NCBI GenBank assembly: GCA_029851415.1
Contig: CM056743.1
Span: forward strand, 25,334,905-25,398,904
DNA length: 64,000 nt
Direction: 5' to 3'
DNA from: Eretmocerus hayati
Taxonomy: Eukaryota; Arthropoda; Insecta; Hymenoptera; Aphelinidae
Under the pieces are notes generated by a model that made no database searches, was not told where the DNA came from, and saw only the letters and a list, made by a program, of their open reading frames with translations. Position numbers and translations under genes: made by a program. Below, one piece after another: positions 25,805 through 35,945 of this stretch (its first letter is position 1; every line of letters begins with the position of its first letter).

Positions 25805-28071
25805 ATGGACGCTGCTGACTATAGGGAAGCCCGTCTAAATTCAAGTAAATCGACAATGAATTCAACAGATAAACCGACCATTCCAAGGATTTCTTACTCA
25901 AAAGTAACACAGCAAGCACAGTGCCCTCTAAAGATGAACAAGCAATCGTCATTGATGCTATTGATAACGTGCCAGTGAAAGAATATGCAATCGCCGTGAG
26001 TAAAATAATTGGCCCTAAAAATCTACACTTCATGTCAAGAATAGCAGGTGGTAGAATCTGTATTTATTTGAGTAGTCAAGAGTTTGTGACAAGAGTCACC
26101 GATCCTAATGTAGAGGTGAAAATTGACGAGCACGTTCTAACTATCAAGCCGTTGGTAGCTAAAAATGAACGAATCATCATATCAAACGTCTCACCGTCAA
26201 TACCGAATTATGTAATTGAGGAGAAACTCACCGAGTTCGAGATTAAACCAGCCTCACAAATTTTGTACATAAGAGCAGGCGTCACTGAGGCTGGACTAGA
26301 GCATCTCGTCAGTTTCCGACGGCAAGTTTATTTGAGCCCAGATGACGTCGAAGAATTACCCGAAAGCACGAAAATCCAATATAAGGGCAAAAACAACTGG
26401 ATCTACTTTACCAGTAACAAGTTGCTATGTTTCATATGTGAAGAAGAGGGCCACATAGCTATACATTGCAAGAGCCAAGAAGAATTACAAGTAGAATCTA
26501 ACAAAGATACATCTACAAGTTTACCCAATCAACCGACAACATAATCGGAATCATCCCAAAAAAAACCGAGAAAGTGAGCACCAGGTCAACCCAGTTGGAG
26601 GTACCGATTCTACAGCACAAGAAACAATGGAACTGCAGGAACAACATCATCATCATCAGTGTTCATCGCACCCAAAACAAGTACGAAACGCCCGCGCAGT
26701 CGAAATCCCGTTGCCCTCCTCACACATAACGATCTTTAGGATCAAAAATATGCTGTGGGAACTCCACGAACTAAATCAAGAGATCATTCTCGCATGGATA
26801 CCCGGCCATGAAAACATACCTGGCAATGAAGCAACAGATACCCTTGCAAAGAGCGCAGCGCGCTCTAGCTCGAGCATTTATTACCGTCTCCCTCATTCAG
26901 ACTTCTTCCCAGTTATTCTAGAACAAACTAAATCTCGGTTTAACAGGTTCATTCAGTTAAAAACCCATTTAGGGGAGTTCTATTTTCAGCACTGTTTCTC
27001 TGATTCCTCCAAACCCTGGTTTTACTATTCCGACTTTAAACGCACCCAAATTGTTCACCTCAACCGCATGCGTAGCAATCACTACAACCTTGCGTACAGC
27101 TTATTCAGAAAAAATCTCGCAGACTCTCCGTACTGTGCTTGCGAGGGAGAGGTGGAAGACCTGAATCATATATTTTGGTCTTGCCCGGGCTTCGACGAGC
27201 AAAGAAGCACCCTCCAACGCAAGCTTATGAAGGAAAACAAATTTCCTCCCTACACGATCCCAGAGTTTCTCTCTAGCCCCACTCACAAAACCTCGGAAAT
27301 TCTTTGCAATTTCCTCAAGGCGTGTGAACTGTCTATCTAGTCCCTTCTTTCTTTTTCCTCTCTATCTCTCTCTTTCCCTTTCCCTTAGTTTTGTTCCTTA
27401 TCTTTCCTTATCTCCTCGTTAGCAGAAACCAAAATCTGCTAACAAATCATACATCCCGCTCACTCAGTCAGCGCGTTCGCGCACAAACCCGTTGATGGCC
27501 GTAAAAGAAGGGAGGCTACATTCTCCCACCTTGGATGCCATAGAAGCAAGAAGAAGAAGAAGAAGAAGCCCGTGCAGTCATACTATGAGCAGTGCAAGTG
27601 ATTTCGACACACGAAAGGTAATCGATGCGAATAAAACATCGGACGGGAACACCGCCGATTAGAGATACAAAATTTCCACAACTTCCAGAAACTTCGAACT
27701 GCTCGAATAGTTCCCGTCCGAGAGAAAAACAATGTACCATAGAGCAAGTAGATTCATTCATGAAACTATCAGAAACTGCTTATCTCGAGGGATCGAAAAA
27801 ATATCCATTATCCTTTGAAGATTTTAAATTATTTCTGAAAGACTGTTACGGTGAGAGTAATATTGCAGATGTAGTAAGTAAATACACAGAGGATGAGTTG
27901 AATTTGCTTGAGCAATTGCGCGATTCTCATTCACTCGTTGAAGAAAGGAAAATGAAAGGTCGAATCATGAAAATAATTAGATTTCTCGAAAAAACGCTTT
28001 CACAGAGAACGATAAAATGCATAGAGTCGGTTGAAAACACTCATGAAACTTCTACAGATGACGATTGCTAA
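25805..28071 (+). pseudogene. LINE ORF1 (gag-like, zinc knuckle), disrupted
   Basis: Starts at ATG 25805, shifts frame near 25915 and continues in the frame of 25921-26544, where a CCHC knuckle is visible (CFICEEEGHIAIHC, spacing 2-4-4). After the nested insertion at 26703-27568, ORF1-like sequence resumes (27569-28071) as an acidic, helical C-terminal region. ORF1 proteins bind the element RNA. At least two frameshifts plus the insertion inactivate it. Confidence 0.75.
26703..27568 (+). mobile_element. 5'-truncated second LINE inserted in ORF1
   Basis: Encodes only the end of an ORF2: the RNase H motif WIPGHENIPGNEATD, then a C-terminal region with cysteines (CACEGEVEDLNHIFWSC), ending at a TAG at 27338-27340. 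It is followed by a pyrimidine-rich 3' UTR and a GAA-repeat tail (about 27547-27568). A target duplication is visible: GCCCGCGCAGTC (about 26692-26703) against GCCCGTGCAGTC (27568-27579). The open frame that starts at 26627 is a fusion across the insertion border. Confidence 0.85.
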
Positions 28072-29448
28072 TTAAGTATATTCTATGTCTTTATTTTCCT
28101 TTCTTTTCTTTCCTTTTTCCATTCAATAAACTTTCATCATTCATAACAAACTCAATATCTTGTTTTGGAATGTCAGAAGTCTCAGCAAAAAGCGCAAACT
28201 AGAGATAGAAAGACTCTTGAGACGTGTGGATATTTTTGTTTTAGTAGGGACGTGGTTGAAACCAAAACACACTATTAAATTTCCTGGCTCCGTGAACTAT
28301 AGAATTGACCGCTCTCGCTCGAAAGGCGGGGGGCTGCTATTGCTCATTCGAAACAGTATAGCTTTTAAGGAAATCGCAAACGTACAGAGTCCCCACGAAA
28401 GTGTCGAGCTCTGCGGTATAACAGTCACGAATACCACACCTGCTTTTGATTTGTTTACTTGTTATCGAGCTACAGGTTTCACGCTTACAACCCAAGAGTG
28501 GGGCCAAATAATTTCAAATGCTTCGAATAGTTCAACATAAGATCTATCTCGGCGATTTCAACGCGCATCATGCATGTTGGAACTGCGATGATTCCGATAG
28601 TAATGGTCAGTCTCACTATGAGGCGATAGAGAAGTTCGATTTATTCCTTCACAACAATGATTCAATTACACGTGTAGACCAAACCTCAAAGAGTAATATT
28701 GATCTCATCCTTTCGACCAATAGTTTTGCTGACAAAATTAATGTATGTGTTAATGATGGAACCTGGGGCTCAGACCACTTCCCGATATTTGCAGAGATGA
28801 ATGTCGAGAGAGCCGTTTACGTCGAAGAAACATTCAAATTGAGTTCAATCAAGACCGACTGGCAGAAAGCTTCAAAGCTCCTTGAGGAAGCTCGATCGCA
28901 ATTATTCACGGTTGAATACGATGATTCTTCTCCTGAAGAAAAATATGATACATTCATGAAAATTATCTCACAAGCTATCACTGAGAGTACTCCGCGCAAA
29001 AAGTTAGTCGATCAGAGACAGCATAGGAACCCCGTAGCCTGGTGGGATCATGAGTGCGATGAGATTAAAAAAGCAAGAAGGAGAGCATTCAAACAGTGGC
29101 AAAGAACAGGGTCTTTTGTAGATTACATTGAATATAGAATTCTCGTGAAGCGCGCGAGACAGCTATTCAAACACAAGAAAAAGAAAAATTTTGCAGAATT
29201 CGCCTCACGTATCAATCTATCTACTGACCCGCAGTATGTTTGGAACACGTGTAAAATCTTAAAAAATAAGTGGATAAAAGTCTCTCCGAATCACGTGTCT
29301 GAGAATCTGCAAACTGAAAAAAAGATAGCTGCTCTCGATAAAGTTTGTCCTCCGTGGGCATGTACTTACACTGATATAAAACTTCGATGTGCGAAAAATG
29401 AATTCTTAGAAAAAGATTTCACGTTGGCTGAATTTAATCTTGCACTTG

Positions 29449-30735
29449 TGTGACGTCCCGTCGTTATTTGTCGTAATTTTTGAGTCAGAATATCATCAGT
29501 TTTCACTCTGCACGGAAAATTTTCCCGATATCTCTATTTTTCTCTTCCGTACTCCTAAATAGCGTCCGCGATTAGTTGTATTCATGTTCATCAATATATG
29601 CGTGCGTTTATCTATCTGCGCTGACTCCATGCAGGATCACTTTCCTCGCGCCACTGAGGGTATGAATCACCCTGTTTTTCACATTTTCGGCCCACTTTCC
29701 CCAGATTATCGCTCTTCTAAAGTGTCATCGTCGCGTTAGTCCAGTCAGTCTCGGTCGGGCAAGCCTTCGGGCTGCAGCTCGTCGAGTTGTCCTCTGTAAA
29801 ATCTTGTATCTTTGAAATTCTGTATTCATTCCCAATCGGAATCCAAAAATCATTCGACTATCCAAGTCCTGTCAAGTCTGTCTATGAATCTCTGAATCCG
29901 TGAAAATCTGTTTTTTAAATCTGGAAATCTCTGAATCTGTGGAAATCTGTTTTTTAAATCCGAAAATCTCTGAATCTGTGAAAATCTGTTTTTTAAATCC
30001 GAAAATCTCTGAATCTGTGAAAATCTGTTTTTTAAATCTGAAAATCTCTGAATCTGTGGAAATCTGTTTTTTAAATCTGGAAATCTCTGAATCTGTGGAA
30101 ATCTGTTTTTTAAATCCGAAAATCTCTGAATCTGTGGAAATCTGTTTTCTCATCGGAAAATCTGAAAGTTAGGTGAACCGAAAGTCGGTGTGAAATCTGT
30201 GTTGTGGAAGTCTGTCGGAAAATCTGAATCTGTCTGAAATCGAAAATCTGTTTGGAATCTAAAATCTGTCTCAGGTAAATTGTGTTAAATATTGAAAACT
30301 ACTTTGCGACAAGAACTAGGCCATAACTCTATGAATCAATGGGAATCAATCTGGGAAATTGTAAGTTATCTCAATAAATTTACATTTGCTTTGAACAAAC
30401 GCTTTCATACTCGAACTCTATTTCTATCGAATCATCTCAGAATTTTCATAGATATTTTGAATTAATGAATCCGAAAATAATAATTCACGGTTATCGGAAA
30501 TGACAAAACTGTGAATCTTCTAAGAGAAGTATTGAAGTAATCTAATTAAATTCTCAAATCGGCCGTAAGGTCTGAATCCAGTTCTTCAATTATTTCTGAT
30601 ATTCAGTTCATGAAAAAGCTATCCAAGAATCAGAAAAATAGAGACCCGAGCGCACGCAAGTACAAGAGCCAGCTCAAAGCCATCATATTGTATATATATT
30701 TATATTCACAAACAAGAGACGCTCGTAACGTCACA
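29449..30735. mobile_element. Solo LTR (Gypsy-like) inserted in the LINE ORF2
   Basis: 1287 bp, begins TGTGACGT and ends ACGTCACA (8-bp inverted termini of TG..CA type), flanked by the 4-bp duplication CTTG (29445-29448 and 30736-30739). Removing it with one CTTG rejoins the ORF2 frame exactly. A 4-bp duplication suits Gypsy-type integrases. No internal domain remains, so it is a solo LTR. The strand of the LTR is not certain. Confidence 0.85.
29886..30152. repeat. 39-bp tandem repeat inside the solo LTR
   Basis: About seven copies of a unit containing CTCTGAATCTGTGGAAATCTG followed by TTTTTTAAATC, phased at 39 bp (29890, 29929, 29968 and so on). Because 39 is a multiple of 3, both strands show repetitive open frames; these are not genes. 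Confidence 0.85.
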
Positions 30736-32833
30736 CTTGAAAAACGCAACTCAAAATCCTCACCAGGCCACGACGATTTAGACTATGAAATCATCAAAAA
30801 TCTTCTCATTGAATACAAACTCATCTTAGTGGATATCTTCAATGAAATGTATCGAACCGGGGAATTTCCTTCTAGTTGGAGAGAATCATATGTTCACCTG
30901 ATCGAAAAACCGGATGGTGTGAGTTATCGTCCCATAGCACTCACTTCATGTGTATGTAAGCTCTTTGAATCGATGGTGAAGAATAGAATGGAAACATGGA
31001 TTGAAAAACAGAATATCTTATCGAATAGCCAGAGCGGATTCCGCAAGGGCCGTTCTTGTGCCGATAATATTCTTCACTTAACCATGACTATTCAAGAAGC
31101 ATTTAGGAATGATAAAGATGTTTTCGCGGGATTTCTTGATGTAAATGGGGCTTTTGACAATGTAAACATTGGAATATTGATGGGCAAATTGAAAAAGTTA
31201 GGATGCCCTCTTGAACTCTTGAATTTTGTCAGATTTATCACGTCTGAACGACTCATATACTCTAGTGAAGTCAATGACTATTTGAAATGTTACAAGGGAG
31301 TACCTCAAGGAGGTGTGCTCAGCCCTCTTTCGTACATCATTTATGTCGCAGATATATTGAAAATCTACCGGGCAATATACATGTGTCGCAATTCGCAGAC
31401 GATATAGCAATATACTGTCCCAATAGGCTACTATTGCAGGAAGGAATTCAAGTGATTGCTACAAATCTTTCGAATATAGGGCTAAGCCTTGCCCCTCACA
31501 AGACTGTCATAGTGCATTTTAATAACAAACTGATCGATCCTGGTCAGATCTCAGTCGTCATTGATAACTGCATAATAAAATCCAGTGCCACTGCGAAATT
31601 CCTCGGCGTAGTTTTCGACTACCAGTTAAATTTTAACTCTCATTTGAAACAAGTATAAGTGAAAAGCCAGAGAGCCCTCAACATTGTCAAGTACTTGCAA
31701 GGCATCTGGTGGGGTGCTCATCCAAGCACTCTACTGATCTTCTATAAAAGTTTCGTTCGATCAATTATAGAATATGCCTCTTTCGTTTACTACCCGACAA
31801 GAGCTGAGTCTCAGAACAAACTTGAACGTGTCCAATACTATGCGATAAGAGCAGCACTGGGCTTTAGACTAACTACACCCACAAATATTTTGATTGCTGA
31901 ATCCAAGCTCCCGTTTATCTCAACCAGATGCGAATATCTAGGCAAATCATACATGATCAAAGCCCTCAGTAAAAATTCCATTCCTGTTACGACAACAATA
32001 AAAAAATGGTACTCCCTTGAAAAGAATTTGAATAGGCCGCGAAAAAGAATGTATAAGAGATGTATTGAACAATGTATGAAATTCCATCACCTTTTGTACA
32101 AAGATGACCGATATCCGATTTTTCAGTTTGAATATTCTGTACTAATAGCATCGATACCAGTGAATAGAGAGTTAGGAAATAAATTACAAAATTCAGAAGG
32201 ACCGAACCTCATATTAAGGAATCATTTTGACATAGAGAATACGCATCTCATATTCACAGACGGAAGTAAAGAAACTAAATCAATTCCAGTTGGGTCGACT
32301 TGCATTTGCCTGAAACTCGGCTACGAACTCACTAGAAGTGTCAATTTTCTCTGCAGAGTGTACAGCTATACTTGGCGCATTAGATTTAGCAATCAAGTTC
32401 AAAGACTCAAATAATGTCATTCTCTCCGATTCCCTCAGGGTGCTCAATAGTTTGGGAGATACCGAGATCACTCTAAAAATGAATCCATATATTTACCGAA
32501 TTAAACAGAAATATTCTATCTTTCAAGAACGAAAGACAAGTGATGGTAGCTTACATCTTTACTGGGTGCCATCGCATTCGGGAATCGGAGGGAATGAGAT
32601 GGCCGATTTAAAAGCGAAAACCGCAAGAAAAATGAAGTGTGATAACTCGTTCAAGATACCAGCAATAGATTTCCAGATTAATTTTAAGCCCGTCATGTAT
32701 GAAAAAACTGCATTACAATGTGCACAAGAAGCAAAACACATACCAATATGTGTTAACCTCTATCTTAAGCATTGAAATGATTGCTTGGAAAGGACTCTGT
32801 CTCGACCTCATCTGGTTAAATATCTGTTCACAG

Positions 32834-33951
32834 GTGATAAAATTGAAGGAATCCCTTCTGAAAAACTGGGCAAGATGCACAACCTCTTCCTCATTTTACC
32901 GATGTTCAAATTTTGTAAGGAGGAAATGGAGTGGAATGTCGACATAGTAGTCTTGGCGCTGCTGCGCCTGGCCAAGTATTCAAATCTATTTCGAAGGAAA
33001 TATGATCCCAACGAGATAAAAAAAATATTGGAAGATGACGAGGCGTTAATTGCCGGTGCTATATTGTTGAGAATATGTCTGGTTCTCAACACTAAGGGCG
33101 TATATGTGAGTTAATATGATACACTCGCTTCCTTGTTGAATCCTAATGTAAGTAATATAATTTCATTGAATAATATTGGAATTTGTGTTTATAGCCACAG
33201 CTTATTGATCCTCGTATCGAACCCGAGGAGGCAGGTTCGGAAGAGGATTCTGTGAATTCGTACACCAGAATTTTTGAGTTGCTCATAACATGGACCTGTA
33301 TCCTAAACGTACACTTACAAATCACTGATTCTAATAAATCTGTGTGCACCACAATCTGTCCAGTTTCGGCAGGCTCGCCGGTACAAATGTTCACATGTTA
33401 TTCCGCGTGCTCTCCTTATTAGTATGTATTTGTTTAATTATACAAAATATATTTTCCTCCATAGATATTTTGTTCGGCAGCCTCAATTTATGATTTCATG
33501 CCGGAATTAAAAAGGCAAGCAGAGATTAAAAAAATGTACAAAATTACTTGTCATTGCAAAGCTTGCCAGGAAAATTGGCTAGAAACCATCCGAGATAATG
33601 AAAGGTTTGAGGTACGTATAACCAATTACGACTTTGAAAAGCATATTTTAAAAACTCGAAAGTGTTACAACTTGAATCTATTTGCAGGCAAGCTTGCGGG
33701 TTAATCCCTTAGCCGACAATGATTTGGTCGACGTCATACGTAAATTTAACACTCGAAAAGACTTGGAAACATTCCCTCTAGAAGAGTTAATGTTTGCCAA
33801 GGCAGTAGATATTGTAAAACAATTATGGGAACAATTTCCAATGCCTTCGAAGATAACCTGTGACGCAATACAGACTTTGACAAGCATGTTACAAAGGATC
33901 CACGTACCTTTAAATGGTGATTTGGAACGTGACACATCCTGCCACATCTGA
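32834..33951 (+). pseudogene. SMYD4-like copy D: exons 2-5 only
   Basis: Exons are 32834-33105 (272 nt, the same length as in A-C), 33195-33380, 33465-33611 (147 nt, as in B and C) and 33688-33951, all with consensus AG acceptors, GT donors and matching phases. The predicted sequence is open throughout: LALLRLAKYSNLF in exon 2, the post-SET motif CHCKAC in exon 4 and EQFPMPSK in exon 5. The SET motif position reads TWTCILN. Exon 1 (start codon, TPR, MYND) is absent; instead the LINE RNase H region ends about 50 bp upstream of the exon-2 acceptor. It lies on the opposite strand to A-C and is more diverged. Intact splice sites suggest recent truncation, or use as the 3' part of a chimeric transcript. 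Confidence 0.8.
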
Positions 33952-34211
33952 GGTGATACCCTCCTCGATGCGTTGATTCCCACATACTTATACAATTGAG
34001 AAAATGATACTGAATATCGAGCATTCCAAGCGCTTGTATTCCACATCACATGTGCCATTTTTCTGTACCAATAATGGTTAATAAGCAACGTAATTGATTG
34101 TATCATTGTTTATATTGACATGTTCAAACATTTGCTATTTTTCTCACGTGATATGTAGATGAACTTCGTATGATATGAGATTCGTTTACATAACATAATC
34201 ATATCATTTTT

Positions 34212-34453
34212 ATATATGATGGGAGGAACGGCCTAATTGCGAGGCATTCCTTATCGAAGCGAGATTTCTTGACAGAGCTTCCGTCACTCTGATTGTCTGG
34301 GGGACATACATCCCCTATAGAGCCACAGAGCCATCGGGAAGATATCAAGAACCCAGCTTCAATATCATTAATAGTCTCAAATGCAGAGCTGATGGTAGTT
34401 TCCATCCTTGTCTCTACACCGTACTGAATTATTTAAACTGTGAAAAAGATGTG
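34212..34453. repeat. Direct repeat, copy 1 (~242 bp)
   Basis: Nearly identical to 34725-34966, 513 bp downstream, differing at only a few positions. A short minus-strand open frame starting METTISSAFETI is preserved in both copies but matches nothing I recognise. The repeats do not end in TG..CA, so an LTR pair is not supported. Confidence 0.8.
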
Positions 34454-34724
34454 TGATATTAAGTGTGTGTTTTTCCCTGGTCTCTCTCTTGGGCTCGTCA
34501 GTGAGACGAAGAGAGACCTGTCTCAGACACTATTGTAAATCGGGTGGATTGACATCAGGTTGAAGAATGGTTAACATCGAAATTTTTGTAAAACAACCAT
34601 AAATTAAGGTTGCCATCTAGTGATAAAGACACGAAGCAGATGTTAAGCTTCGAGTGGTAAACGACTTCATACGGCCTCATGTCGTTTGGTGGAATAATGA
34701 AAATTATACCCTCGCTATGTTTCA

Positions 34725-34966
34725 ATATATGATGGGAGGAACGGCCGAATTGCGAGGCATTCCTTATCGGAGCGAGATTTCTTGACAGAGCTTCCGTCAC
34801 TCTGATTGTCTGGGGGACATACATCCCCTATAGAGCCACAGAGCCATCGGGAAGATATCAAGAACCCAGCTTCAATATCATTAATAGTCTCAAATGCAGA
34901 GCTGATGGTAGTTTCCATCCTTGTCTCTACACCGTACTGAATTATTTAAACTGTGAAGAAGTTGTG
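34725..34966. repeat. Direct repeat, copy 2 (~242 bp)
   Basis: Second copy of the unit at 34212-34453. The 271-bp spacer between them has no recognisable gene. High identity implies a recent segmental duplication or a miniature element with terminal direct repeats. Confidence 0.8.
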
Positions 34967-35085
34967 TAAAATAGAAATATCATTGTTAGATTGATGCGCG
35001 CATCTATATTCATTTTCTTATCGAAGAGCACATTCATATCATTTCGTAATCATACGCAGATTTTTTCGGTAAATTCATACATACT

Positions 35086-35330
35086 GTAACGCTACAGTTG
35101 GTAACGCTTGCCAGCATTACCAAACACGGGGTAATGCGGCCTCCAATTACATACTTCCACGGTAATACATACACGCATTACACCACACGCTTGTAATGGC
35201 AATACGCATTACCGTAACGGCACGTCCAATTACTGTAACGGCTCCCCCCATTACTGTAACGGAATACGCCATTACCGTAACGGAATGCCGAATTACTGTA
35301 ATCACGCGCTCAATTACCCATGGCACACGG
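35086..35330 (+). promoter_or_regulatory. Array of six 21-bp repeats (ATTACYGTAACGG) upstream of a TATA box
   Basis: ATTAC starts at 35208, 35229, 35250, 35271, 35292 and 35313, an exact 21-bp period; the first four carry the full ATTACYGTAACGG core and the last two have diverged 3' halves. Further ATTAC words at 35116, 35146 and 35177 are spaced about 30-31 bp. Inverted GTAAT words are interleaved. The spacing of two helical turns would place bound factors on one DNA face (inference). The array ends about 25 bp before a TATA box at 35338. Confidence 0.7.
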
Positions 35331-35337
35331 CCTTTGC

Positions 35338-35375
35338 TATATAAACCCGAGCTCTCCAAGCTCAAAACACAGTCC
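35338..35375 (+). promoter_or_regulatory. TATA box and probable transcription start
   Basis: TATATAAA at 35338-35345. An initiator-like ACAGTCC occurs about 30 bp downstream (35369-35375). The position just after the 21-bp array and before a GC-rich ORF supports a core promoter reading to the right. Confidence 0.6.
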
Positions 35376-35669
35376 GCTCTCGACACGCCGTCGCGACGCA
35401 TACTCCACGACACTCGGCCCCGCCGTGGCCACGCTGCTCCGATACTCGACGAACTCCTGGTGCCGTGAGGAACGTCTTCTCCGCGAACTAGTGACATTAT
35501 TCTGTGCACTTTGCTCACAATTATGAGCGGTAGAGTCTGTGTAGCGTTCGTGTTTCGTATTGGTACCGAGTCGCAGTTTACATTAGAAGGAATTCGAGTT
35601 ATTCGCTTACCCAACCCAGTTCCTGTCCCAACTGCGGAACCGAGAGTGCAGAACCGACTTTGAACAATT

Positions 35670-35942
35670 GTGAATTCGGAGTGCGCTTATGATTTCGAAC
35701 GTTTGCGAATCGGAAGTGCTACTCGAACTTTGAACTTTCGTAAACTCATGGAACGCGGGAACCGTAGCTGTGCCCGTGGCAAAGTGACCCGTTCCGAGGC
35801 CGAGCGCCAACGCGACTTGTACGGGCTCCAGCAAGCAAAACTTCTCGCCCGTCGCGCCGCGCTCCAGGCCATCGCCGCGGACCAACTGAAGGCTGCTCCA
35901 ATCGAGAAAATCTCGTCTCCGTCCAGCGAGACGCGGGAGTAA
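35670..35942 (+). CDS. Small basic Arg/Ala-rich protein, hypothetical
   Basis: Up to 90 aa from ATG 35670 (MNSECAYDFERL...), or 64 aa from Met at 35748 (MERGNRSCARGK). The C-terminal two thirds is rich in Arg, Ala, Gln and Leu (RSEAERQRDLYGLQQAKLLA) and could form an amphipathic helix or coiled coil. Base composition is clearly GC-richer than the neighbourhood. It lies 300 bp downstream of the TATA box and 21-bp array, so a transcript is plausible. I do not recognise the family. It could be a fragment of a longer spliced gene or of a retroelement gag. Confidence 0.4.
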   Translation: MNSECAYDFERLRIGSATRTLNFRKLMERGNRSCARGKVTRSEAERQRDLYGLQQAKLLARRAALQAIAADQLKAAPIEKISSPSSETRE

Positions 35943-35945
35943 CTG

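Larger units (their letters stand above)
28150..32775 (+). pseudogene. LINE ORF2 (APE endonuclease, RT, RNase H), broken
   Basis: Endonuclease: FWNVRSLS, then after a frameshift near 28520 YLGDFNAHHACW and WGSDHFPIF. Reverse transcriptase resumes at 30736 after the LTR: RPIALTSCVCKLFE, SGFRKGRSCADN, LDVNGAFDNV, GVPQGGVLSPL, then after a second frameshift near 31360 FADDIAIY. An in-frame stop (31656-31658) is followed by the thumb region. RNase H shows TDGSK, a frameshift near 32330, then AECTAI, LSDS and VPSHSGIGGNEMAD. All catalytic landmarks are recognisable, but the copy cannot make one protein. Confidence 0.85.
25574..32780 (+). mobile_element. Degenerate non-LTR retrotransposon with two nested insertions
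   Basis: In order: a 5' leader (about 25574-25804), a gag-like ORF1 (25805 to about 28071), and ORF2 (about 28150-32775) with APE endonuclease, reverse transcriptase and RNase H. This layout matches RNase H-bearing arthropod LINEs of the I/R1/LOA group; the exact clade is not decided. ORF1 is split by a second LINE (26703-27568) and ORF2 by a solo LTR (29449-30735). Several frameshifts and a stop show the copy is dead. The 3' end, without an obvious tail, abuts SMYD4-like relic D. Both ends are approximate. Confidence 0.85.

Noticed and set aside
26627..27340. A single 237-aa RNase H gene
   Set aside because: The frame crosses the border of a LINE insertion; its first ~25 codons belong to another element.
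29872..30172. Repetitive proteins on both strands
   Set aside because: The 39-bp satellite in the solo LTR is a multiple of three without stops; the open frames follow from the repeat.
34212..34966. LTR pair of a miniature retrotransposon
   Set aside because: Repeat ends are not TG..CA and no primer-binding or polypurine site is evident.
35208..35330. CRISPR array
   Set aside because: Unit is only 21 bp with 8-bp variable parts, and the genome is eukaryotic; a promoter array fits better.
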